Source: an uncultured Muribaculum sp. (GTDB lineage Bacteria; Bacteroidota; Bacteroidia; Bacteroidales; Muribaculaceae). From it: a stretch of 64,000 nt of DNA. The notes beneath the pieces are model-generated. The model was not told the DNA's origin. It saw only the letters and a program-made list of their open reading frames with translations, and did not search any database. This document shows, one piece after another, positions 52,981 through 61,887 of this stretch; the first letter of the stretch is position 1, and every line of letters starts with the position of its first letter. The translations under genes were made by a program, and so were the position numbers. The DNA lies in NCBI RefSeq assembly GCF_910583865.1, contig NZ_CAJTYX010000016.1, positions 1 to 64,000 of the forward strand, written 5' to 3'.

Positions 52981-55019
52981 TGGAAAAGAACAGTGACAAT
53001 TCGCTTGATATAAGGCGGTATCTGCGCGAGATGCGGCGCCTGTGGTGGGTCTACGCCCTCGTTTTCGCAGGCATAATGGGACTGGCGGGATTTTATTTTG
53101 CAAGATCCCTGAAGCACTGCGAATCATCGGCCCTCGTGCTCATCGAAGAGAGCACGTCCGACACATCCTCCGGCGCAAGCAAGGGAGGAGGATTGTTGGG
53201 AATGATGAAGATGTTCTCGGTAGGAGGCTTCGGCTCATCGTCGGTAAACAATGAGATATACCTTATCGGCGCACACGACATGGCCGTACGCACGGTCAAG
53301 GCCCTCGGGCTGACATCGACCTACATCGAACGCGACGGACTGAAGAAGAATCTTCTGTTTCCAAAGACCCCGGTAAAGGCCATGATGCCGCAGAGCGTGC
53401 TCGACACGCTGTCGAAAGCAATCCTCGTGCGCGTTACAGTTAAACCCGACGGACGTATAGACGCAAAGGCCGTGAAAGGCCCGTTTTTCTGGCGTACCAC
53501 ACTCGACGAGGTTAAAGATGCCACACTGCCTGTGAATCTTGACACCCCCTACGGTCCGGTCACTCTCTCAACAGGCGACATGAAAATGCCAGCAGGGGAA
53601 GAGATGAAGCTTGATATAGCCGTCATGGGTGTGAACCTTGCCGCACAGAAACTTGAAAAGGAAATCAGCACCGACGTAGTCGACAAACTCGCCGACGTGA
53701 TCGACGTCACTATCTCGGGAGCAAGCAACGCTTATTGCAACACCGTGCTCAGCGAATACATAACCCAGTACAACAACCGACGCATCGAGCGACGTGCAGA
53801 AAACGCCACGAGCGAGCTGGAATTCTACGACGCACGTATCGCCGACCTTTTCAGCGATCTTTCGGAATCGGAAGAGAAGCTCGAGAAATTCAAGTCGGAG
53901 AACAACCTCATGGGGATGGACTCGCAGGCCGGAATGCTTGTGGAGAGCACCGTCGGGAAAGCCGAGGACATAGCCCTTGAGCGCACCAAGCAGGAGTATT
54001 ACCGTACGGTCAAATCAACGCTCGACAACCCTGCATCGGCCTATGAACTGATTCCCGTGGTCGAAAGCCTGGGCAACCCGATGATAGCAAAATACAACGA
54101 ACTGCTGCTCGCACGCAAGAATCTCGTGCGCTCGGCCAAAGAGGGCAACCCGCAGCTCACCGCACTTAATGACCAAATCGCCGATCTGCGTGCGTCAATA
54201 CTCAAGAACGTTGACGGAATGCTTGCCGAAAGTGCCATGCAGCTCGAAACCATGACCGGCCTGGTGGGCACCGCACAGTCGCGCCTAAACAAGATGCCGT
54301 CATATGAACGCGAGTATATCAACCTCATGCGCGACCGCACAATGAAGAACGAGCTTTACATGTTCCTTCTCCAGAAACGCGAGAACGCCGCCCTCCAGGT
54401 TGCGTCCACCTCGACCCTCGGATTCGTGATCGACCCGCCCCATTCCCCCGAAAAGGTGAGCAACATAAAGACTATCATCATCATCCTTGCCGCGCTGTTC
54501 ATGAGTCTGCTGCTGCCGACTCTGCTGGCGATATTCCTCGTGCTGTGGCGCAACCGTATCGAGGACACATCCGACCTGGCATCGATGCACATAGAACCGC
54601 GCGCCTCAGTCGTAGGAACCGACGCCCCGTCGATAGCCGCGCTACGCACAAAACTACTTGCAACACCCGAGGATACCACAATCTATGTATGCAATCTCGC
54701 CGACGGCGAGGGCAATGACATCGTGGGCGAACTCTTAGAAAGTCTCGAAAATATCGGCCGCGCAACCAACCTCGTCAACCATCTGCCGGACAACGACGCA
54801 ATGCTGACACAGCGTTTCCTCTCGCAACTCAAGCCCGGGGCATGCAACTTTGTCATGATTCCCGACTGCGAGCATCCGGGCGCATATGTCGATGCATTCA
54901 ATGCCGACGGCGCGACATTCCTGCTGGTGGTAAAGAGCGGGACAATGCGCCGTAATGCCCTCAAAAAGCTCCTCCACGGCATCTACGCCGACAAGGTGGT
55001 CACCGCTATCATTAAGTGA
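52977..55019 (+). CDS. Polysaccharide chain-length protein (Wzz/GNVR), with degenerate kinase-like C-terminus
   Basis: The 680-residue protein has a Wzz N-terminus (membrane helix near residue 21-42), a long periplasmic region with coiled coil near 265-440, the GNVR-type motif (LMRDRTMKNELYMFLLQKRE near 445) and a second membrane helix near 495-520. The cytoplasmic end of about 150 residues (IAALRTKLLA, TIYVCNLADGEGNDIVGELLESL) looks like a BY-kinase fold, but it lacks a Walker A GKT/S, a Walker B Asp pair and a tyrosine cluster. It should set polymer length and connect to the export lipoprotein. Base composition returns to that of the surrounding chromosome. Confidence 0.85.
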   Translation: MMEKNSDNSLDIRRYLREMRRLWWVYALVFAGIMGLAGFYFARSLKHCESSALVLIEESTSDTSSGASKGGGLLGMMKMFSVGGFGSSSVNNEIYLIGAHDMAVRTVKALGLTSTYIERDGLKKNLLFPKTPVKAMMPQSVLDTLSKAILVRVTVKPDGRIDAKAVKGPFFWRTTLDEVKDATLPVNLDTPYGPVTLSTGDMKMPAGEEMKLDIAVMGVNLAAQKLEKEISTDVVDKLADVIDVTISGASNAYCNTVLSEYITQYNNRRIERRAENATSELEFYDARIADLFSDLSESEEKLEKFKSENNLMGMDSQAGMLVESTVGKAEDIALERTKQEYYRTVKSTLDNPASAYELIPVVESLGNPMIAKYNELLLARKNLVRSAKEGNPQLTALNDQIADLRASILKNVDGMLAESAMQLETMTGLVGTAQSRLNKMPSYEREYINLMRDRTMKNELYMFLLQKRENAALQVASTSTLGFVIDPPHSPEKVSNIKTIIIILAALFMSLLLPTLLAIFLVLWRNRIEDTSDLASMHIEPRASVVGTDAPSIAALRTKLLATPEDTTIYVCNLADGEGNDIVGELLESLENIGRATNLVNHLPDNDAMLTQRFLSQLKPGACNFVMIPDCEHPGAYVDAFNADGATFLLVVKSGTMRRNALKKLLHGIYADKVVTAIIK

Positions 55020-55043
55020 CACATCCTTGCACAAAGACGCGTC

Positions 55044-55094
55044 CTGACCAAAACGGCGGTGTGTCGAAAATCGACACACCGCCGTTTTGGTCAG
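55044..55094. terminator. Bidirectional terminator with perfect 24-bp stem
   Basis: Positions 55044-55067 pair perfectly with 55071-55094 around an AAA loop. The stem includes CCAAAACGG and CCGTTTTGG, giving U-rich stretches in both directions. It separates the exopolysaccharide cluster from the convergent uvrC. Confidence 0.8.
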
Positions 55095-55114
55095 CATAAA
55101 CCATTACTTCGATG

Positions 55115-55180
55115 AGTCCGACCGGTCTGACAGGTCGGACTTGTCAGACTTACCGGACTTGTACGGCTCGGTTCAGACAG
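55115..55180 (+). repeat. Degenerate ~10-bp repeats with GTCNGAC core
   Basis: Units such as TCCGACCGG, TCTGACAGG, TCGGACTTG and TCAGACTTA follow each other between the 24-bp terminator and the uvrC stop. They resemble the array at 38530-38584. Confidence 0.5.
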
Positions 55181-55185
55181 CCGCA

Positions 55186-57006
55186 TCAGTCGGACACACT
55201 TTCGGCATGCAGCGCCTGAAAGACTATCGAGGCTCTCGAAGGGCCGACTATGTCGGCAATCGAATCAATCGATGCCTCTTTGAGGCGCTTTACACTCTTA
55301 AAATGCTGTAACAGAGCCTCTTTGCTCTTTTCACCAACACCCTTTATGCCATCTAATTCACTGACTGTCTGCCCCTTGCTTCGACGGTTGCGATGATGCG
55401 TGATGCCAAACCGATGAGCCTCGTCGCGAAGTTGCTGCACGATGCGAAGCGATTCGCTATTCTTGTCGATATATAGCGGTACGCTGTCGCCCGGGAAATA
55501 TATCTCCTCAAGACGCTTCGCGATGCCTACTACCGCGATCGTGCCGCGCAGCCCCATGTCGTCAAGGGCCTCCACGGCGGCACTCAGCTGCCCCTTTCCT
55601 CCATCCACCACTATCAGCTGCGGCAACTCCTCGCCCTCTTCCATAAGGCGTGTGTAGCGACGCGTAAGCACCTCCTTCATCGATGCGAAATCGTCCGGTC
55701 CGACAACAGTCTTTATGTTGAAATGACGGTAGTCGCGCTTGGCAGGCTTGGCATTGCGGAACACCACGCACGACGCCACGGGATTCGTGCCCTGGATATT
55801 GGAATTGTCGAAACACTCTATGTGGCGCGGCAGTTCCGAAAGCCGGAAATCCTGCTTCATACGCTCCAACGTGCGCTCCACGCGCTTCTCCGGAGCATGC
55901 TTCTCCATCATCTTGAGCGCATCCACCTTGTTCTGCCGTGCATTGCGGACCGACACATCGAGAAGTTTCATCTTGTCACCACGCTTAGGCACGGTAAACA
56001 CTGCTCCGGCCACGGGCGTCTCCGGCATTTCCGGCACAATTATCTCATCATACTTTATCTCGAACCTTTCGGCCACCTCGGCTATGGCATAGTCGAGCAG
56101 CTGCGCCACGGTCTCGTCGAGACGGCGCTTGTATTCGAGAGTGACACTGCGCACTATGGCGCCGCGCCGCACATGCATGTAATTTATATATACCTGGTCC
56201 GTATCGTCGTCAACACCGAACACATCCACATCGTCGAGGGTCTGGCTCACTATCACGCTACGCGAACGATATCGGTCTATAAGCAGGTATTTCTCCTTCA
56301 CCGCCTGCGCCTCCTCGAAGCGCAATTCCTCGCTCAAGCGCTCCATCTCACCGCGCAGATAGTCGAGAAGTTCCTGGGTGTCGCCGCGCAATATCTGCTT
56401 CACATGGTCAATCATCTCCCCGTATTCAGCCTCACCGATCCGCCCCGTGCAGCATCCCATACAATTCTTGAGATGGTACTCCAGGCAGAGCCGCCCTTTC
56501 CCTTTTGCTATATAGGCAGGGGTGATGGCATGACGACACGTGCGCACCGGATAAAGCTCGCGGATAAGGTTGAGCACAGCCTTCGCCACACCGGTATTAG
56601 CGTACGGTCCGAAATATTTCGAGCCGTCCTTGAGCCGGGTGCGCGTGAGAAACACCCGAGGGTAATGTTCCTTCGTGACCACAATCCATGGATAGGACTT
56701 ATCATCCTTAAGCAGCACATTGTAGTGGGGCTTGTACTCCTTGATCAGCGAGTTCTCCAGATTCAAGGCGTCCTCCTCTGTAGGCACGACGATATACTTC
56801 ATGTCTGCGATATTGCGCACGAGCATGTTGGTACGAATACTGTCGTGAGTACGGTTAAAGTATGACGACACACGCCGTTTCAGATTCTTCGCCTTACCTA
56901 CATAAATCACCGTCCCGGCTGCATCATAGTAAAGATAGCAGCCGGGAGTATCGGGCAGAATGGAGATCTTCTCCTTCAGTTCTTCTGATTTGTCGTGTTT
57001 TGCCAA
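55186..57006 (-). CDS. uvrC: Excinuclease ABC subunit C
   Basis: The 606-residue nuclease makes both cuts around DNA lesions held by UvrB. It has the N-terminal GIY-YIG nuclease (LPDTPGCYLYYDAAGTVIYVGKAKNLKRRV split over residues 17-46), a UVR region near 205-240, the RNase H-like domain (ECFDNSNIQGTNPVASCVVF near 395 and IVVDGGKGQLSAA near 460) and C-terminal helix-hairpin-helix motifs (LDGIKGVGEKSKEALL). It is the last gene of the ybeY-mnmG-apt-uvrC series. Confidence 0.96.
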   Translation of the reverse strand: MAKHDKSEELKEKISILPDTPGCYLYYDAAGTVIYVGKAKNLKRRVSSYFNRTHDSIRTNMLVRNIADMKYIVVPTEEDALNLENSLIKEYKPHYNVLLKDDKSYPWIVVTKEHYPRVFLTRTRLKDGSKYFGPYANTGVAKAVLNLIRELYPVRTCRHAITPAYIAKGKGRLCLEYHLKNCMGCCTGRIGEAEYGEMIDHVKQILRGDTQELLDYLRGEMERLSEELRFEEAQAVKEKYLLIDRYRSRSVIVSQTLDDVDVFGVDDDTDQVYINYMHVRRGAIVRSVTLEYKRRLDETVAQLLDYAIAEVAERFEIKYDEIIVPEMPETPVAGAVFTVPKRGDKMKLLDVSVRNARQNKVDALKMMEKHAPEKRVERTLERMKQDFRLSELPRHIECFDNSNIQGTNPVASCVVFRNAKPAKRDYRHFNIKTVVGPDDFASMKEVLTRRYTRLMEEGEELPQLIVVDGGKGQLSAAVEALDDMGLRGTIAVVGIAKRLEEIYFPGDSVPLYIDKNSESLRIVQQLRDEAHRFGITHHRNRRSKGQTVSELDGIKGVGEKSKEALLQHFKSVKRLKEASIDSIADIVGPSRASIVFQALHAESVSD

Positions 57007-57082
57007 ATCTTATACGGATTATTCGGCGACATGGCAAATCATGTCACGTCGCTGTTTATTTTGTCCAGACGGACCGACGATG

Positions 57083-57601
57083 TCAATATACGATGAGCGA
57101 AGTCACCTCGGCATCAGCCGGGAGATTGTCGCGTCCGTGAAGGTCGCTCAACTCAACGATAAAGTTGATATAGACCTTCTTAGGGTTCATCGACTTTACC
57201 AGTTCGTAGCATGCGGCCATCGTACCACCCGTGGCCAGCAGGTCATCGTGTATCACCACCACGTCGTCGGGAGTGATAGCGTCGCGGTGTATCTCGATTG
57301 TATCAGTGCCATATTCCTTTTCAAAGTCGGCACGCACAGTATCGGCAGGGAGCTTTCCGGGCTTGCGTGCAGGCACGAATCCAGCACCGATCTCGTAAGC
57401 CATGATCGCGCCGCCGATAAAGCCGCGCGACTCTATGCCCACTACCTTAGTAACACCCTTGTCGCGATAAAGTTGGGCGAGGTCCCAACCCACGATATGC
57501 ATCGCGCGCGGATCTTTGAACATTGTTGTCAGGTCTCGGAAAATAATCCCGGGCTTCGGGAAATCGTACACATCGCGTATTTTCTGGCGAACGTATTCCA
57601 T
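57083..57601 (-). CDS. apt: Adenine phosphoribosyltransferase
   Basis: The 172-residue enzyme converts adenine and PRPP to AMP. It has the family N-terminus YDFPKPGIIFRDLTTMFKD near residue 13, GIESRGFIGGAIMAYEIGAGFVPARKPGKLP in the middle, and the PRPP motif VVIHDDLLATGGTMAA near 113-128. It starts 59 bp after the mnmG stop, with a parS-like site in the gap. No -7 box is seen, so it is probably cotranscribed with mnmG. Confidence 0.95.
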   Translation of the reverse strand: MEYVRQKIRDVYDFPKPGIIFRDLTTMFKDPRAMHIVGWDLAQLYRDKGVTKVVGIESRGFIGGAIMAYEIGAGFVPARKPGKLPADTVRADFEKEYGTDTIEIHRDAITPDDVVVIHDDLLATGGTMAACYELVKSMNPKKVYINFIVELSDLHGRDNLPADAEVTSLIVY

Positions 57602-57643
57602 CGTCTGTAGTGTTTAAAATGGTGTATTATATTTACTTATATC

Positions 57644-57659
57644 TGTTCCACGTGAAACA
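57644..57659. promoter_or_regulatory. parS: Chromosome partition site parS (ParB/Spo0J binding site)
   Basis: TGTTCCACGTGAAACA matches the known parS consensus TGTTNCACGTGAAACA at all positions and equals the first-described B. subtilis site. It lies 1 bp after the mnmG stop codon and before apt. ParB binds such sites near the replication origin and spreads to organise segregation. No parA, parB or dnaA gene is in the window. Confidence 0.85.
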
Positions 57660-57660
57660 T

Positions 57661-59538
57661 TCATCTGCCGAGCATCAACAGCAGTATGCTTATGTCAGCC
57701 GGAGAGATGCCAGGTATGCGTGAGGCCTGGGCAACAGTCTCCGGACGTATTCGGGAGAGCTTCTGCCTGGCCTCGGTCGATATGGCCTTGATGGAGGAAT
57801 AATCGAACCTATCGCCGAGCTTCAGGTCCTCAAGCCTACGGAGCTTGTCAGCGGTGAGACGCTCGCGGTCGATATAACCTTGGTATTTTATCAAGATCTC
57901 CGCAGCCTCAACAATCTCCTTGCGACGCCCTGCCTCGATCTCTTCGATTTTGAAACGGAGCGGTGGAAACACATCGGCGAGCATGGCGATGTCGAGGGCC
58001 GGACGTGTGATCAGATCACGCAGCTTCACACCTTGACGCAACGGCGATGCACCGATGCTCTCCAGGTATGCGTTTATATCAGCAGGACGCACAGTGCAAG
58101 TGGCGGCAAATTCGATGAGCATGTCGCGCTGTTCCCTTTTCGACAACATGAGGCGATAACGTTCCTCCGAAGCCAGTCCGACAGAGTAACCAAGTTGGGT
58201 CAAGCGCATGTCTGCATCGTCCTGTCGCAACAGTATGCGGTATTCGGCGCGCGATGTAAACATTCGGTAAGGCTCGTCGACACCTTTAGTCACAAGGTCG
58301 TCGATCAGCACACCGATATATGCTTCATCACGGGCAAGAGTGAAAGGCCCACGTCCGAGCACGCGGTTGGCGGCATTCACGCCGGCAACAAGACCTTGTC
58401 CTGCCGCCTCCTCGTAGCCTGTTGTACCATTGACCTGCCCGGCAAAGAATAGACCCTCCACGAGCTTCGTCTCCAACGTGTGGCGGAGTTGCGTCGGGTC
58501 GAAGAAATCATATTCTATGGCATAGCCCGGACGGTATATCTGAACGTCGGCAAGCGCCGGTATTGTGTGTAGGGCCTCCACCTGTATGTCGAGCGGAAGC
58601 GACGAACTGAAGCCGTTAAGGTAGAACTCCTGAGTATCCTCACCTTCCGGCTCAAGGAAAAGCTGGTGCTCGGTCTTGTCGGCAAAGGTCACAATCTTGG
58701 TCTCGATGCTCGGGCAGTAACGCGGGCCTATGCTTTTTATCTGGCCGTTGTAGAGCGGAGAATCGGGCAGTCCGCGACGCAGCACATCATGTGTGGCGGA
58801 ATTGGTGTATGTGATATAGCAGTCGCGTTGACGCAACTCCCGTTTCACATCGGGAAGATAACTGAATTTATGGAAATCCCCGTCGCCACCCTGCGGCGTT
58901 GTCAGATCGAAGTGCACCGAACGTGCGTCAATCCGGACAGGAGTACCGGTTTTCATTCGGTCGGCACGGAATCCGAGCGCCACAAGCTGCTCGGTGATAC
59001 CCTTGCTCAACGGCTCGCTCACGCGTCCGCCGGCAACCTGCGCCCGTCCCACGTGCATCAGGCCGTTCAAAAACGTACCGGCGGTAATCACCACGCTCTT
59101 TGCGCGGAATTCCACCCCGAGGGCGGTACGCACGCCAAATACCGTGCCTTCCTCAATCAGCAGGGATGTCACGTTGTCCTGCCACATATACAGATTTTCC
59201 GTGTTTTCAAGCACACGGCGCCACTCCATGGAGAAGCGCATTCGGTCGCTCTGTGCGCGCGGACTCCACATGGCCGGACCTTTGCTGCGGTTGAGCATAC
59301 GGAACTGTATAGCCGTGCGGTCGGTGACGATACCTGTCATTCCGCCGAGTGCGTCGATTTCGCGCACGATCTGCCCCTTGGCAATACCGCCGATGGCGGG
59401 ATTGCAGCTCATCTGGGCTATCTTGTTCATGTCCATAGTGACCAGAAGCGTGCGCACGCCGATGGTCGCAGCCGCATGTGCAGCCTCGCAACCGGCATGT
59501 CCCGCCCCCACCACTATCACATCATAGTCAAATCTCAT
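57661..59538 (-). CDS. mnmG: tRNA uridine-5-carboxymethylaminomethyl modification enzyme MnmG (GidA)
   Basis: The 625-residue FAD enzyme works with MnmE to modify U34 of several tRNAs. It has the FAD-binding start VIVVGAGHAGCEAAHAAA, the segment AQMSCNPAIGGIAKGQIVREIDALGG near residue 41-66, GTPVRIDARS near 200, and GYEEAAGQGLVAGVNAA near 370. The C-terminal helical domain is complete. A parS site follows the stop by one base. It begins 18 bp after ybeY. Confidence 0.97.
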   Translation of the reverse strand: MRFDYDVIVVGAGHAGCEAAHAAATIGVRTLLVTMDMNKIAQMSCNPAIGGIAKGQIVREIDALGGMTGIVTDRTAIQFRMLNRSKGPAMWSPRAQSDRMRFSMEWRRVLENTENLYMWQDNVTSLLIEEGTVFGVRTALGVEFRAKSVVITAGTFLNGLMHVGRAQVAGGRVSEPLSKGITEQLVALGFRADRMKTGTPVRIDARSVHFDLTTPQGGDGDFHKFSYLPDVKRELRQRDCYITYTNSATHDVLRRGLPDSPLYNGQIKSIGPRYCPSIETKIVTFADKTEHQLFLEPEGEDTQEFYLNGFSSSLPLDIQVEALHTIPALADVQIYRPGYAIEYDFFDPTQLRHTLETKLVEGLFFAGQVNGTTGYEEAAGQGLVAGVNAANRVLGRGPFTLARDEAYIGVLIDDLVTKGVDEPYRMFTSRAEYRILLRQDDADMRLTQLGYSVGLASEERYRLMLSKREQRDMLIEFAATCTVRPADINAYLESIGASPLRQGVKLRDLITRPALDIAMLADVFPPLRFKIEEIEAGRRKEIVEAAEILIKYQGYIDRERLTADKLRRLEDLKLGDRFDYSSIKAISTEARQKLSRIRPETVAQASRIPGISPADISILLLMLGR

Positions 59539-59556
59539 ATGTGAATCTTAGATTAT

Positions 59557-59988
59557 TTACTCATCCATCGCACTCCACATGTCAAGGGCTGCATTCTCAT
59601 GCGCCTCCATCACCTCGCGTTCGCCGGGTCCCTTGTCGTTTATGCCGCACAGATGCAGCACGCCGTGTATTATGACGCGCATAAGTTCCTGCTCATACTC
59701 CGCGCCGATCCCCTCGGCATTGCTTTTCACGGTGTCAAGCGATATGAACATGTCGCCGCTTACCATACGTCCACGCGAGTTGTCAAACGTGATTATATCT
59801 GTGTAGTAGTCATGCGACAGAAACTGACGGTTTACCGACAGTATGCACTCGTCGTCGCAGAATATGTAGGCAAGAGGACCTAAAACCTTGCCGTGCGCAG
59901 CCGCCACCGAGGCGATCCAACGCTCGACGCGGCCATAATCCAATGCAGGAAGCGCAGCCTGCTGTGAAGTCCATATGAATTTTTCCAT
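59557..59988 (-). CDS. ybeY: Endoribonuclease YbeY (16S rRNA maturation)
   Basis: The 143-residue protein belongs to the UPF0054 metalloendoribonucleases. It has VNRQFLSHDYYTDIITFD near residue 53 and the metal motif IIHGVLHLCGINDKGPGE near 108. The third zinc His of the HGxLHLxGxDH motif is not present (NDKGPGE), as is often seen in this phylum. It starts the minus-strand series ybeY-mnmG-apt-uvrC. Confidence 0.9.
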   Translation of the reverse strand: MEKFIWTSQQAALPALDYGRVERWIASVAAAHGKVLGPLAYIFCDDECILSVNRQFLSHDYYTDIITFDNSRGRMVSGDMFISLDTVKSNAEGIGAEYEQELMRVIIHGVLHLCGINDKGPGEREVMEAHENAALDMWSAMDE

Positions 59989-60032
59989 TGCTTCAGAACC
60001 CGGAGAATGCTCCTCCTATTGATGTAAGCATG

Positions 60033-60040
60033 CAAAAATA
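60033..60040 (-). promoter_or_regulatory. -7 box for the ybeY-mnmG-apt-uvrC series
   Basis: The minus strand reads TATTTTTG, matching TAnnTTTG, 45 bp before the ybeY ATG. Confidence 0.5.
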
Positions 60041-60123
60041 GCAAAAATCCACAAAAACGGCAACGGCAAATTAAACCGTAGATACCTTTTCCAACGGCAT
60101 TCCGGAGTCTGCCCAAAAGAACA

Positions 60124-61356
60124 TTAATGAAAGAACACATATGCAGCCAGCACACCTGCGACAGACCCGGTAAAGTCGGCCAACAAAGCATATGGCACAG
60201 CGTAGCGGGTCTTGACCACACCGACGCTTCCGAAATAAACGGCAAGAATATAGAATGTGGTGTCGGTACTTCCCTGTATGGCTGCGGAGACACGTGCTAC
60301 GAACGAATCCGCACCATAGGTGCTCATTAGGTCCACCATCATACCACGGCTTCCGCTGCCGCTCAGAGGCTTCATAAGCGCCGTGGGCAAAGCGCCTATC
60401 CAATCGGAATCCATACCTATGAAGTCGGCGCACGAGGTCATGGCACCGGTGATGACATCCATCGCGCCTGACGCACGGAACATCCCTATCGCCACAAGTA
60501 TCGCCACAAGGTAAGGGATAATCATGACCGCAGTCCTGAACCCTTCTTTCGCTCCCTCGATAAACGCATCATACATATTCAGTCTCCTGCGCATACCGCA
60601 CACAAGAAACAGCACAATCACACCGAACAGCAGCACGTTGGCCACAAATCCGGAATACAGCTCCACTTCCTCGCGAGGAAGCGTCGAGAAGAACCACACT
60701 ATTCCGCCGACGAGCAATGCCAGTCCGCCAAGCCACGACAACAGCACACGATCCCACAGCCGTATTCCCTGCTTGAGGCACATCGCGATTATGCCGACCA
60801 TAGTGGCTATAAACGTGGCCAGAAGTATCGGCAGGAACACATCGGTCGGATTGGCGGCTCCGGCCTGCGCCCTATACATCATTATGCCGATCGGTATGAA
60901 GCACAAGCCCGAGGCATTAAGAACAAGAAACATGAGCATCGCATCGGTGGCGCGCTTCTTCTCCGGATTAAGTTCCTGCAACTCCTGCATCGCTTTAAGC
61001 CCAAGGGGGGTTGCAGCATTGTCAAGCCCGAGCATGTTGGCCGACACGTTCATGAATATCGATCCCATAGCAGGATGATCCTTAGGTACGCCCGGAAAGA
61101 GCCGAGTGAAGAGCGGACTTATCACGCGGCCGAACATCTGTATCACACCTGCCTTCTCCCCTATCTTCATCAATCCCATCCAGAGAGATAGCACACCGGT
61201 CAGGCCGAGCGCGATTTCAAAAGCCGTAGCGGCCGACGAGAACGAGGCACTCATGATCTCACTCCATATGCCAAAATCTCCACAAAAGAGAGTCCTGCCC
61301 AGTGCCACGATGAATGCGACGAAGAAAAAAGCGATCCAGATATAGTTGAGTACCAT
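60124..61356 (-). CDS. SpmA/SpmB fusion, nucleoside-recognition (Gate) domain membrane protein
   Basis: The 410-residue protein joins two Gate-domain halves: the first like spore maturation protein A (EIALGLTGVLSLWMGLMKIGEKAG, then MNVSANMLGLDNAATPLGLKAM) and the second like SpmB (FIEGAKEGFRTAVMIIPYLVAILVAIGMFRASGAMD). About ten membrane helices are visible. Non-sporulating Bacteroidetes carry this fusion and its substrate is unknown; transport is likely. The ATG at 61356 fits the -7 box at 61405; 21 extra upstream codons would start in front of the box. Confidence 0.87.
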   Translation of the reverse strand: MVLNYIWIAFFFVAFIVALGRTLFCGDFGIWSEIMSASFSSAATAFEIALGLTGVLSLWMGLMKIGEKAGVIQMFGRVISPLFTRLFPGVPKDHPAMGSIFMNVSANMLGLDNAATPLGLKAMQELQELNPEKKRATDAMLMFLVLNASGLCFIPIGIMMYRAQAGAANPTDVFLPILLATFIATMVGIIAMCLKQGIRLWDRVLLSWLGGLALLVGGIVWFFSTLPREEVELYSGFVANVLLFGVIVLFLVCGMRRRLNMYDAFIEGAKEGFRTAVMIIPYLVAILVAIGMFRASGAMDVITGAMTSCADFIGMDSDWIGALPTALMKPLSGSGSRGMMVDLMSTYGADSFVARVSAAIQGSTDTTFYILAVYFGSVGVVKTRYAVPYALLADFTGSVAGVLAAYVFFH

Positions 61357-61404
61357 GCCGGGGATATTATTACAAGAATTGACTATTCGGATATCATATA
61401 CGTA

Positions 61405-61412
61405 CAAATTTA
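61405..61412 (-). promoter_or_regulatory. -7 box for the SpmAB-like gene
   Basis: The minus strand reads TAAATTTG, matching TAnnTTTG, 48 bp before the ATG at 61356. Confidence 0.6.
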
Positions 61413-61615
61413 CGAGCATTTTCAGACATTATTCCAAACAATATGCCGAATTTGTCAGAGCAATCCTATTTCGACAAAAATACCGAGACAAAAATCAAGG
61501 CACAACATATTGATAATCACGAATTTACACACCAATTATCTCGCTGAGATTTCACTATTTCAACTTTGTCCGTATACTTTCCCGAGATTTTTAGTTCTCG
61601 ACGCGAAATAATTCG

Positions 61616-61771
61616 TATCTTTGACTACCATCTTAGATACTACCGCTCGGCATACCTCAAATAAATTTGGCTCTGCCCTCGCTTATCCGTATCTTTGACT
61701 ACCATCTTAGATACTACCGCTCGGCATACCTCAAATAAATTTGGCTCTGCCCTCGCTTATCCGTATCTTTG
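61616..61771 (+). promoter_or_regulatory. Tandem 74-bp promoter repeats upstream of a glycosyltransferase gene
   Basis: Two identical 74-bp units (61616-61689 and 61690-61763) begin at TATCTTTG, and a third copy starts at 61764 and decays after about 40 bp. The boxes at 61690 and 61764 each have a TTTG -33 box exactly 20 nt upstream (61666-61669 and 61740-61743). The first box has only a weak TTAG at 61591. The last box is 116 bp from the ATG at 61888. The gap 61420-61615 to the left is AT-rich and shows nothing else. Confidence 0.82.
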
Positions 61772-61887
61772 ACTACCGTCTTAGATACTCCCGCTCGGCA
61801 CTCGCCATACGGTATCTCTCCCCTACCCTACCCCGCCGATACAGCAAAAGAAAAAATTAGATACCTCGAAATTTCCATCCACTACCC

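Noticed and set aside
55723..56865. A 380-codon open frame opposite uvrC
   Set aside because: Its product is low-complexity and motif-free, and the minus strand is plainly uvrC.
57602..57660. Replication origin next to parS
   Set aside because: No cluster of DnaA boxes (TTATCCACA) and no dnaA gene were seen; parS only suggests the origin is in the same chromosome region.
61616..61771. CRISPR-like array
   Set aside because: The 74-bp units are directly adjacent with no spacers, and there are no cas genes.
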